From assembly GCA_903813345.2 (NCBI GenBank), contig CAIIXF020000004.1, positions 7,399,525-7,463,524 on the forward strand: DNA of 64,000 nt, written 5' to 3'. Source of the stretch: Owenia fusiformis. Taxonomy: Eukaryota; Annelida; Polychaeta; Sabellida; Oweniidae. Below are positions 12,169-22,499 of the stretch, piece by piece. The position numbers and the translations under genes are program-made. Every line of letters begins with the position of its first letter. Within the stretch, counting starts at the first letter, position 1. The notes beneath the pieces are model-generated. The model had not been told where the DNA came from. It saw nothing but the letters and a program-made list of their open reading frames with translations, and made no database searches.

Positions 12169-12836
12169 CTTAACTGGTAGAACACATTACCGCTTTTGCA
12201 CAGGTGGATGACTCTAACTGCAGTATTCTTTATTCAAGATGGTTGCCGAAATTCTTTCGCGTTCGATAAACCTCCGATTTCAGCTAAACTAAATTGAATC
12301 TGGTTTTCAAATGTTTCGCCATGCAAATTAATAAAGCTACGATGGTAAATGACCTCAAATAAATGCTCAAACAATCGCGATATTGGAGAATTTTAAAGAA
12401 TTGGCTTTACTTAGAATGACTCTAAGAGAAGTTGATGATGACGTAATGATGACGTAGATCATCAACCTCAGTTAGAAGCCATTTTCTTTAAAATGCTCTA
12501 ATTTTGCGGGTGTTTGGGCATTCATTTGGGGTTGAAAACAGTCGTAGTTTTATAAGTTTTAAAATCGGAGGTTTAACGAAAACCAAAGAATCTATGCAAC
12601 CACCTTGAATGAAGCTAACTGCAGTTAGAGTTATCCATCTGCGGAACAGTGGTAATGTAGTCTATAAGCCAAGTCCTCGGTAGAAATACAACTACAATGC
12701 CATACATTCCGTCTCGTATTTTTGGTTACCGAAACAAACAATAAAATTTAGAAACGCGATTGTATTATCAAATATTCTGTTTTCAAAGTTATAGTTACAG
12801 AATCGATTAAAATATTGCTATTGTACCAGAAGTAGC

Positions 12837-12908
12837 CTCCCCGGCGGGGAATCGAACCCCGGTCTCCCGCGTGACAGGCGGGGATACTCACCACTATACT
12901 ACCGAGGA
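12837..12908 (-). tRNA. tRNA-Asp(GTC), copy 9
   Basis: Body identical to copy 1, but the usual T run just past the 3' end reads TTCT, so the standard terminator is broken and read-through into the spacer is possible. Its 5' flank diverges from the other copies a few tens of bases upstream. Confidence 0.9.
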
Positions 12909-13480
12909 CTTGGCTGATTTGATGAAATTGCCACTGTTCCACAACTGAATCACTCTAACTCCGCTCTAACTGCAGTAATCTTTATTCAATATGGTTGCCG
13001 AAATTCTTAATTGTTCGATAAATCTCCGATTTCAGCTAAACTAAATTGAATCTGGGTTTTAAATGTTTCGCCATGCAGATTAATAAAGCTACGATAGTAA
13101 ATTACCTCAAATAAATGCTCAAACAATCGCGATATTGTAGAATTTTAAAGAAAAAGGCTTCACTTAGAATAGCTCTTACTGAAGTTGATGATGGCGTAAT
13201 GATGACGTAGATCATCAACTTCAGTTAGAGTCATTCTAATTGAAGCCGTTTTCTTTAAAATTCTTTAATATTGCGGGTGTTTGGGCATTCATTTGTGGTT
13301 GAAAACAATCGTCGTTTTATAAGTTTGCATGGCGAAACTTTTGGAAACAAGATTCAACTTAGTTTGGCTGAAATCGGAGTTTAACCGAAAAGGAAAGCTA
13401 ACTGCAGTTAGAATCATCCAGCTGTGGAACGCTGATTACATAATTTCACGAGAATAACTATTTTTACCATACCAAAGCAA

Positions 13481-14006
13481 AACCTCTCCGACGGGGAATT
13501 CACCATTTTCCATATAAATGGAAAATAGATGGCATCATGGGTGTTGGTAGGGATAGAATACAATGCAAATTATAAGAAGAGTCACTTAATTTCTTGATTT
13601 GGCAAGTAATTATGTTTGGATCAACTTAAAACACCATTGGAATCTAATATATAATCTTGACATGTGGATTGTGATTTCATTTTACTAGTTTAGATTATGA
13701 TCAGTAAATGAACTTTTAAAGGTTTTTCAACATTGTGTCGATGGGGATTTAGTCCGACCTTTTTCAGAAAACTTGAAAAGCTTTAGAATTTGATTAAAGG
13801 TAAATGGCTGTGTAAATCAACGTTGCTTACACATAGAATTCAAATATGCAATCTAATAGAAGGAAATCTGATTCTGTAATGCTTAAAATGCAGATCTCCT
13901 AAAATCTTGTAAAAACGAGACTAGTGAGATTTCAAAGCTTTATGGAAAAAGGACCACCGGTCTTCCCTGTAACCAGTGATACTCACCACTATAGTGCTAC
14001 CTATGA
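13481..14006 (-). pseudogene. tRNA-Asp-derived pseudogene split by an insertion
   Basis: Bases 13481-13500 match the 3' end of the tRNA body plus its spacer. Bases 13955-14006 match the rest, from the T-arm through the D-arm to the CTTGGCTG flank, with many substitutions. The roughly 450 bp between resemble neither the tRNA nor the palindromes. The order fits one old tRNA copy opened by an insertion. Confidence 0.6.
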
Positions 14007-14212
14007 CTTGGCTGACAGCAAGCATTATGTAATCTCTCAAGAATTGAACGCCGTATTTCGGTGTAAGAGGGGTACTCAATACTATACTAAAAAGACTTGG
14101 CTGACAGCAAGCATTATGTAATCTCTCAAGAATTGAACGCCGTATCTCGGTGTAAGAGGGGTACTCAATACTCTACTAAAAAGACTTGGCTGACAGCAAG
14201 CATTATGTAATC
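13955..14212 (-). repeat. Tandem repeat of decayed tRNA-Asp units (about 89 bp, 3 copies)
   Basis: Units at about 13955-14040, 14041-14129 and 14130-14212 each end GACTTGGCTGACAGCAAGCA and start with a degraded tRNA body that keeps GTACTCA and CTATACTA landmarks. The last two units are almost identical, so they were duplicated after the tRNA had already decayed. None should be functional. Confidence 0.7.
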
Positions 14213-15800
14213 ACCATAATACATTTAGCCTTGTATAATGGTTACTAAAGCAAACAATATAAAGCTTAAACTAGAGATAAAAATTTAGTACATATAGAAT
14301 ATTGAATAAAACTTGGAAGCCTCGCTGTATTGTTATATCAAATTTGACGAATAATGTTTAATATTTCAAAATGGCATAAATAAGTCATATTTTGTAGACT
14401 AAATAGTATATAGTCTGGTTTTGTTTCAAACAAAAATCAGAAATGGATTTTGAACTAATAATTTTATGAAAAAGGGATAAAAAGCTTATTTACTGGTCGG
14501 GATTAAATACAGGTTTATTCCTCGTGACAATATGATATAATCTTCCGTTTTAGCTGCAAAAAACAATGACTTGGGCCTACGATCTGTTCGCTAATTTACC
14601 TAGTGGCTTTCTATGATCGTAACAGTGGTATAGAAATCATGCGATCACTGATCACTGTTCCTTGATTATAAACGGGTTGTTCGTTAAATCAACTTCAAAA
14701 TGTCAGGTTGATTTATGAAAAATGATAGATTAATCCGGTAGCCGTCAGCCGAAATTTGCATTCGCAAATACAAGCTTTGAGAAGCGAATTCGAATGATTC
14801 TTTAATGAAAGGATATTCGTAAAGAGGACAATGCTCTCGTTACCAGCAGAGAGTGGTATGAAATTACTGTATTGCGACTGTCAGAAAGAGTTTACTTCTT
14901 ATTGGAGTACAGTCCAATCATACATATGCCTATGAAATAACATATGAAAACTACAGGTGTTTTTGATTTCTTGTTGACAAAAGAGTACATTTTGTTATCA
15001 CATCATATCAAGAGGATTTTAAAAATCAGGAAGTTTGAACATGCACTTCTTTCATCTTAATAAAACTGCATTTCATGAATTTTTAAACATTTATCTCGGG
15101 ATTTGTATACGTTTATGTCTGAATATAAGATTTTTGATCAACGTCCCCTGTTTCGAAAATTATATTTTAAATTACGAAACGGATGGTGAAGACGAAAAAT
15201 TTCAACAAACATTTGTTTCGACAAAATGATTGTAACTGAAGGTTATTTTGATTAGAAATGCATTAATCAAATGTAATTATGCACTTGTTCCATTGTTCTT
15301 ATCAGTCAGTTGAACAGTCTAGGACAATAATTAAGGGTAAACACTTTTTTGAACTCCAGTGAAAGTATACTGTTTAATTTGTAGAGGACGGAAACAGTGG
15401 AGTGTTTTCATTCGACAAACAGGTACAGAATGCAATCTGAACGTGGTGTGTTTCCGGTCAATACGGTTAGAACGTACATCGTCGGGGAATCAAATTGTTA
15501 CAAATTGACAACCTAAGCTATAGATTTTTCAATAAAGTGAAATTAACCAAAGTAATTTTAAAAATCAAACTATTCATTTGGTTTAACAGCACATTCGAGA
15601 AAACCTAGATGAATGGCTGTCAATTGACAGTATGACAGCCATTGAATGTTTGAAACTGAATGTTTCCCGAAGTACTGAGAATGAGAATGCGGTGAGTCTT
15701 TTGGCAGGCCAGGAAGTACTAAAAACGTTCACAGACGACAAAATAAAAATACACCCAGTTAATTTTTGAATAAAATTACGGTTTTTGTAATGTGTTTCCA
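14213..15800. other. Intergenic sequence
   Basis: AT-rich, with no recognised gene, tRNA or clear repeat. A 64-codon ORF at 15035-15229 has no support. The stretch leads into MACPF gene 1; a TATATA at 15829-15834 could be part of its promoter but is weak evidence. Confidence 0.4.
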
Positions 15801-15925
15801 GTTGGACTCGACGAAAATACTCTACATGTATATATGCGTTTTCAATTCTTCTCTGGTGATGATATCAATGCTTATGATTCTAGTACACATAAAGACATAT
15901 TGAGAATTGGTTTTGCTTTGATGGT

Positions 15926-16104
15926 ATGGCACCTCTAATAGCTGTATTCATTTCGGCTGCGATTGCGTGCGCAGCTTCAGCTTTGGAGCCATTGCCAGAT
16001 CGTGAGACACTCACGAAGTGGCTGGATGACATAGATAATGCTGCTGCATCTTCCAAGGTGGCATGTCAATTAATCCCCCCTGGTCTACTAAAGCTTCGTC
16101 AAGG
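15926..16104 (+). CDS. MACPF gene 1, exon 1 (signal peptide)
   Basis: Starts at the ATG that opens a hydrophobic leader with small residues before the predicted cleavage (CAASA). The same start is used at the equivalent place in gene 2. It continues with the motif EPLPDRETLTKWLDDIDNAA, strongly conserved in gene 2. The exon ends in phase 2 before a GTAAGA donor. Confidence 0.85.
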
Positions 16105-19100
16105 GTAAGAACTTAAGAAGGCACATAACGGTATTTGATCGATCGTGCAGTCAGTTTGCGCATATCCCGGCCGTTCTTGCATTAGTTCTCGTGGCAACGG
16201 AAGAAATTATGTCTAAAATAAAAACTGAATATAATAGATTTCTTTTAAGAAAATTTGTGTTTAGTTAACAGATTCGACATTACTGCCTTAATTGGTGTTT
16301 TTGTGTTTTTGTTTTAGAGTTTTATATATTACATGTACAACACTCCCGCTACAACTCTCCTTTTCTAAACCTGTCATCGCTCATGGAATATTTCGTATAT
16401 TATACCTCAACACGTTCTTGTTAGTCATCAATATTATTCCTTCGGTTTTGATGATTTAGATAACTTCCTAAGACTACATTATGTATTTTTGTATTCGTAA
16501 TCCTTCATATCTGAAAGTCCATATTAGGGGTGCGTACGTCTTTTGTCACTAACTGTTGCCTGTTGGAGCTAATGACGGTGTGAAAGGGATGATGGTCCCC
16601 CGGGGATTATGGTCCCCTTTCTCAACGGCCCTTACTGGCCCTGATTGCGTATAAGATAATGAGGGAAAGAGTTGTATTTAGGTCACCATATAAATCAATG
16701 GAGAGTAGGACCATAATTTGATAGGACCTCCTATCCGTTTACAACGGTACCAAGAGGATCTTTGAATAAATCATTGCAGCTCATTCATGTTTGAATGTCA
16801 AGGTTTGAATTGGGCTATTTGGATCAGTTACCATTGACTATTGGACGTGATGATGGCACGAGGAGGACTGCTCTGGATTTCTCATGCAATGAAAATAAGA
16901 AATGGCTTAATCCTTATAACGGTGTAAGCATAAGCATGTTACGAACGAATAAGCTTCTATTTTAACTCATTATACAAATAAAATTAGAGTATCACGTAAT
17001 ATCTAAAAAATATAGGTAATACGAATCGAAATAAAAGCTATATATAAGGAAGTTCACAGTTCATTTTAAAACATCATAGCAATGTATATTTTGAAATTGA
17101 AAAAATCGTACCTCTGTGGCTGCGACGTAACCAGTTTGAACAGTGTTTTCACAGTGAATCTATACGATTCGTTATAAAATATATTTTGATATCTAGGTGA
17201 ACTATGACAAGCCAGATCAGATCGCCAATATTGTCAGCTTACCAAGAGGGATACTCGAATTTAATTCTTACCTTTGGAAGGACTACAATGAGATTAAAAG
17301 AACATGGTCTGATCATGTAAGAAAAATTTATAATTGTGTTACTCAACTATTTTTCAAAGGTTTATATTTTGTAACTTTTGATAATTTTGATGATTAGAAA
17401 AGAAGAAATTATTTTGCAATAACATAATTTCCTCTAATTTCCCCCATTACCAGGTGAATAAGACTGCTTTGAAACACCCTGTCGAATGTTTTCTGTTAAA
17501 CTTGAACAAACGTTAATTATGAAAAAAGGTATCAACTTCACGAATACTGTATTATATATATTTTATTGACTCTCTGATGTCTTAACGATTTTGAGATCAC
17601 GTAAATTGAATATTGTTTTACATGCGTTGTTTATTAAGAAAAAATAAAATAGAAGTAAATACATATTGTAGTTCTGAACCAGTAATTTCCAAAAGATCCA
17701 ACGTTGTTCGAAGTGACAGTATAGACATTTTATGTGTGCGCATTAATATTTCCTCTGACACCCCTTTATCATTTTTTCAAAACTAGAAAACATTTGCTTC
17801 GTGATACATTTCAGGATACATGTAACATTTTATTCACCTCTCAACTTTCAGGTTGAGTTGGAAATAATTCCAGGTATTTTCGGCTTCAGTGCTTCTTATA
17901 GCGCACTGCATCACAAAATCACAGCAGAAAAGAAATTCGTGGAAGATGTCACTAGCTTTGTGTCCGCTTTCAGAGCAGAGTTAAAACCCTCTTGGCAGAT
18001 TCAGGTAATATCTGATATGACTACAGTCGCAAATAATTTATGAGTTGTTTTTATGTTTGCAAGCGAGAATCTCATGGGGGATTTCCCAAGTTCAGAATTG
18101 GTATTGGATCACGTGGTGTCCATGTGATAGGTTCATATAAGGCCCATATGACCATATAGGAATTCAACTAACTGTTGTCCGCCATTTTGAATGTCATGTG
18201 ATGGATCTATATGGGGCATGTACGACTTTGTAGGGAATTTAGAGAAGGGGAAGCGCCTGATACCAAGTAATACCATTAGACTAACATAATATTATGTTAG
18301 TCTCAGGTAATACCAAATAATAATGGGAGTTATTCATGTCTTCTGCGAGAACCTCACAGTAAAAGCCCCATTCTCAACACATAGTACAACGACGTGAATT
18401 TCGACGTTTTGACAGAATTTGAGCCTTTCTTTCACATAGAAACATCAACCATGCCTCTAGTATCACTACGTCTTAACGCTTCATCTCAGTGAACACGATC
18501 TAGATCTTCTCAAAGCTTCTAGAAAGCAGGACAATTTTTGAAAAGAATTTCCACATTTCTTGAGTTAGATCCAGAGGGGGGATAACACCAGAGTTCAAAG
18601 ATGACATACGCTTATAATGTATACCTGTATTGAGATATTATACCTCTCTGATTGGTCAAAGTCGACAAACAAATGATGTCATCAATGGCGGTTTCAAAAT
18701 TTTCGAAGTACGCTTCGAATAATGTTATGTTCATTTCTGGCGTGTTAACCAATATCATAGCTTCTCATTTCACATCGAGATAAAGAAAGGTGTACGGAAT
18801 ATGCCTTTATCAATTAAAACATCCCATCAAAGTGTAGCATTTTATAACTAGCCGATGAAAATTCGAACGAACGAAGGTGGTAAGCAAGAGACGTAATTAT
18901 GTCTGTCATCTTTAAACTCTGGGGCTTTCCCTCCTCTTAGTTAGATCATTGTAGTTATACGTTTTGTATGTCCCTCTGCATTATCAATTTTTTCTTTTGA
19001 TAGGTTATGAAAATAAAAATTCACAAACATAGAGAGGCTTTAACACGTAAGTCCATGGGGAAAAAAGGTTGCCAAACTTATGGAGGGGAGAGTACGTACA

Positions 19101-22100
19101 TGTTCTGTGGTAGTAAGGATGAATGCTCTGTAATGTTTTTTGTGCATACGATCACAGTTAGAGATATTTTGGAGGTTTCCGGTGACTGACCATGAGTTGC
19201 CCTCTTATATGTTTTTCTCTTAGTGTTCTTTCTGTTTTTGAAACCTGTGCTTGAATATTTGTGCATTGTAGCTAAACAGTGGTGCACGACAATACATCGA
19301 CACTATACTACCAAACACATATGAAGCAAACATGGAAGCTTGGGATAGATTCGTGGAGTTTTATGGAACACATTATTACGCGCAAGGCAGCTATGGGGGT
19401 AACTGACTTCTGTTACATTTGGTAATTGGAAAAGTGTATTTTTACTTCCAGCGGAATGTTAATGTGGTGTTAAACCTGCACTATTTTTGTTTATATACAA
19501 TATGTAACAGTTCAAGGCAGAACGCATTTCCCCAGTGCAAGAAATTGACATACGTCGGAAAGGATGTAAATATTCAAACGTTGTATGATGTATCAAGTAA
19601 AATATAACGACATTAACTCAACCCGCCCTTCATTTGTATTAATTTGTTATCGCACGTGTTTTCTTAAGGTTTGTTAAAAATGACGATGGAGACGGATAAG
19701 GAATTTGTGTTGGAAACTAGTGCCGAGTCAACGAAGGCAAACGCGGAGGCAACATTTAAGAATTGGCTGATTGAGCTTGGTGTAAGAACATCAAGAGCTC
19801 AAATTGATGCTAAATTTACTGAGAACACAAACATCACCCGAAGGTTTGAATCCATATTCAATATAAGTAAATATTAAACTTTGAAGAGCTCAAATTGATG
19901 CTAAATTCAATGAGAACACAAACATCACCCGAAGGTTTGAATCCATATTCAATATAAGTAAATATTAAACTTTGAAGAGCTCAAATTGATGCTAAATTCA
20001 ATGCGAACACAAATATCATCCGAAGGTTTGAATCCATATCCAATATAAGTAAATATTAAACTTTGAAGAGCTCAAATTGATGCTAAATTCCTGAGAACAC
20101 AAACATCACCCGAAGGTTTGAATCCATATCCAAAATTAGTGAATACTAAACTTTTAAGAGCTCAAATTGATGCTAAATTCACTGAGAACACAAACATCAC
20201 CCGAAGGTTTAAATCCATATCCAATATAAGTGAATAGTAAACTTACACATAATCGCTTATTAAAGTTTCGGGGTATTAGACATCATTCTTGGGGAAATAT
20301 GAAATGATGATGAAATACGTTGATCACTGTGACTGTTTTTGTCCTATGTCCTATATTTATGCCAAAACAAATATTTGATGAAATAATGATTCTTGTAGAT
20401 ATTTTGGTGGCTCTGGGGTTTTAACTGACCCTAAGTTCTATGAAAAATGGGTCCCTACTGTGCACACAAACCCATGGATGTTCGCTGGGCAGCTACAACC
20501 ATTGTCTGTCCTTTTTCCACAAGCCAAGGTTGCTGGTATGGACAGAGCTATCCAGGTTAATATCGTCGTTTCGTAGTTTGTAAAATGGGAGAGAACCGTT
20601 GCACCTCAACCAAAGATGGCCGGTGTTAGTTAGTCGGCCATCTCCGCTTATGGTCCAAAAACAGTTCCCGTTTGTGTAATAAACTGTTGCAAATATGTAT
20701 TTTATGGATATTTTCCACTTGACCTTTAGTTTTAATATGTTCTAAATGTGCTTAGATATTTCTCTCGGAGTTAAGGTATCGTTTATGATATATTAATAAA
20801 GAAGCATTGTTCATCGAGTGATAAAATATTGGGCAATTGTCGTTTTTGTTTAATTCGAAACAGAGATGAGGTTATTCAAAAATGACACCGTCTCCATCGA
20901 TGAAAATATTGCATATGATATATGAATCAACACAAGGAGCACACGCGTCTCGAACTCGCAACCTCGTGGTTACGGCGCCCAATTGCCTAGCCTGAACGTG
21001 CTAAATCGACATGATACTTCATGGTCTATTCTTTTATTCTAGGTATCACTAAATAAGGCCGGCCTCAATGAAATGAAGGCTGCTATAAATGCTTACATAA
21101 CGGATCTGCAGGAATTATATTGGAGGGGTGACTGGGAAGGCTGTGGTTCAGGGGCCCAACCAGACCGTCAATGCAGAATCTTTGACATCGTTTTCGTACA
21201 AGTTGGCTGCATCTGTACTGGTTGTAAATGGTTTCATTGGAAGGCCCGTAGGGATCAATACATTGCCGAGGCACAGGCGTTTCTCCCCCTTATAGTTGCC
21301 GGTTAGTGCATGGTTGTACCAGGGTTCAGCAAATGAGGCAAAAAATATTGGTTCAAATTTTATAGTAAAAATGAAGCTTCTCGATCGGAATTTAATTCCT
21401 TCGACTCAAAACTTATTTTTAACTTACCTCGCCGACTAAGAAAACATGACGTCCATTTTCCAGTTTACCCACAAGTAATCTTGGCATAAAGACTATTTGA
21501 AAATAAGGTCAGAACTGTTGGACTTTTTTAAAACAGACATGACTTATAAGAATGGAAGCAACAAAACTTGTTTTCTATTCAATAGCATATGATGTCCAAT
21601 TTATCTCCTGTATTTCACCGTCATTGATTTCGTTTTGTGTATCCAGTAACTGTAAAACATGTATTCGCATGGTAAAAACCAATGTGCGCGAGCAAAACTG
21701 ACATTTATATTATATATTTAGAGGAGAGGAAAAAAGGACGGGATGATAGAAGTATAAGTAGATTGTACAGTCGTGTGGGAGCTGTTCTTCAAAAGATGGA
21801 TACAAAGGCCGTGATGGTTAACAAGGAAGTGTGGTCAAGTACTACAAACTGTCATTGTTCCCAGGGACGATGCACCTGCAGAGGATCAAACATTCCCGCA
21901 GCACTTGTTAGAGCCCCGGAACCATTTTTCAAGTAAGGGGAACTGAATATCATGATTGCTATATGGCTTAAAAGCTGGTGATTCGGAGATGTTTGAGCAT
22001 TTCGTTTTTCTTGTTTATAACCGGAACTGTACATGTATAAATCTGGATGACGAAATATTTTGAATCCAGGTTTTACTTTGTTTAGAACCAACCGTCAGAA

Positions 22101-22400
22101 TTGAACACAATTGATTTTTGACTTCTCCGTATAGTAGATAGGTAAATATGTTGTACGACCCAACCTGCCAAAAAGTCCGAGGTTCTTAGATTATTTTCAA
22201 TTCCAACATCCAGGAACATTTGCACATTGTCAACAATAATACTGCTAAGTCCCTGCCAATGCACATTGTCAATAGTTACAGTAAATGAAGGATACAAAGC
22301 GAAGTAGTATAGTTGTTTTTATCACGCACGTGCTTTAATATATTAGATGGTTTTACTATTGTGTTTTGTATGTTTCAGCAACTGGCCGTATAACTCCTAA
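15926..22400 (+). CDS. Secreted MACPF-domain protein, gene 1 (perivitellin-2 67 kDa-like), 10 exons
   Basis: Exons, all with GT/AG borders: 15926-16104, 16803-16923, 17197-17316, 17852-18004, 19272-19398, 19669-19843, 20399-20555, 21043-21301, 21722-21932, 22379-22400. They total 1,524 nt (507 residues plus stop) and every phase fits. Residues 1-20 or so form a signal peptide (MAPLIAVFISAAIACAASA). Exon 5 carries the MACPF signature YGTHYYAQGSYGG. The C-terminal part (exons 8-9) is Cys-rich, with several CxC/CxxC pairs. MACPF proteins assemble into membrane pores or serve in defence and development. Similarity to the mollusc egg perivitellin-2 MACPF chain is my recollection of the family and was not searched. 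Gene 2 has the same exon count and phases. The exon 6 donor edge is tandemly repeated. AATAAA sites lie at 22471-22480. Confidence 0.85.
16577..16740. repeat. ~160-bp dispersed repeat in intron 1
   Basis: Matches 56660-56822 in the opposite orientation, sharing GATGGTCCCC/GGGGACCATAAT, a GCCCTGATTG core and GGACCTCCTATC. Two diverged copies in two unrelated introns suggest a MITE-type dispersed repeat. Confidence 0.65.
18572..18938. mobile_element. 367-bp MITE with 9-bp target duplication (Mutator-like) in intron 4
   Basis: The imperfect inverted ends share GAGG, CCAGAGTT and AAAGATGACA. The sequence AGTTAGATC flanks both sides (18563-18571 and 18939-18947). A 9-bp duplication is typical of Mutator-like elements; assignment to that superfamily rests on the duplication length only. 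No ORF. Confidence 0.7.
19272..19398 (+). CDS. MACPF gene 1, exon 5 (MACPF signature)
   Basis: Encodes the diagnostic Y-G-T-H-Y-x6-G-G motif at its 3' end; the final glycine codon is split by the intron. The acceptor is TTGTAG and the donor GTAACT. The gene 2 counterpart, 48126-48252, has exactly the same length. Confidence 0.85.
19794..20245 (+). repeat. Five tandem copies of the exon 6 donor edge (91-bp unit)
   Basis: Units start at 19794, 19885, 19976, 20067 and 20157. Each has about 50 bp of the 3' end of exon 6, the GTTTGA donor and about 40 bp of intron. The first is the edge of the real exon; the other four lie in intron 6 with few differences and a preserved donor. Reading on past the first donor meets TAA after 12 codons. 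Two of the later units carry a 1-bp length change. Confidence 0.9.
20925..21015 (-). repeat. tRNA-derived SINE-like fragment
   Basis: On the minus strand it contains TTGCGAGTTCGAGAC, resembling a Pol III B box, preceded at about the right spacing by a TAGCACGTTCAGG-like A-box region. Stem pairing is poor, so it is not a tRNA gene. It lies in intron 7 of MACPF gene 1. Confidence 0.4.
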
Positions 22401-22470
22401 ACAGAAGAAACGAATTTGATTGAGTACATCATTCGTCATTGTGATTAATCATTTAATTGTCTGAACAGAA

Positions 22471-22480
22471 AATAAATAAA
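22471..22480 (+). terminator. Polyadenylation signals of MACPF gene 1
   Basis: Two overlapping AATAAA hexamers lie about 70 bp past the stop codon, a plausible distance for a short 3' UTR. Confidence 0.6.
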
Positions 22481-22499
22481 ATTTTGAAAAAATAACGAT

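Larger units (their letters stand above)
931..13500. repeat. tRNA-Asp / palindrome tandem array
   Basis: A repeating cassette is seen: a 72-bp tRNA-Asp gene (minus strand), a near-palindrome of up to about 530 bp, then about 150 bp of shared spacer that forms the 3' flank of the next tRNA. Palindromes lie at about 1091-1435, 1645-2171, 2356-2720 plus 7816-7973, 8182-8632 plus 9893-9975, 10154-10490, 10716-11242, 11428-11951, 12158-12683 and 12898-13420. In most cassettes the arms end in a copy of the first ~10 bases of the tRNA gene plus its 5' flank, so the tRNA gene is joined to one arm and a stub of it to the other. Bases 931-2720 and 9995-11790 are two copies of one multi-cassette block, with nearly the same tRNA spacing (557 and 711 versus 562 and 712). 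Confidence 0.85.

Noticed and set aside
1-14212. CRISPR-like array of short direct repeats
   Set aside because: The repeats are tRNA genes and palindromes in a eukaryotic setting, with no short repeat-spacer pattern and no cas genes.
15035-15229. 64-codon ORF upstream of MACPF gene 1
   Set aside because: No similarity, no counterpart upstream of gene 2, no splice or promoter evidence.
20925-21015. Functional tRNA gene on the minus strand
   Set aside because: B-box-like sequence is present but the anticodon and acceptor stems do not pair; listed only as a SINE-like fragment.
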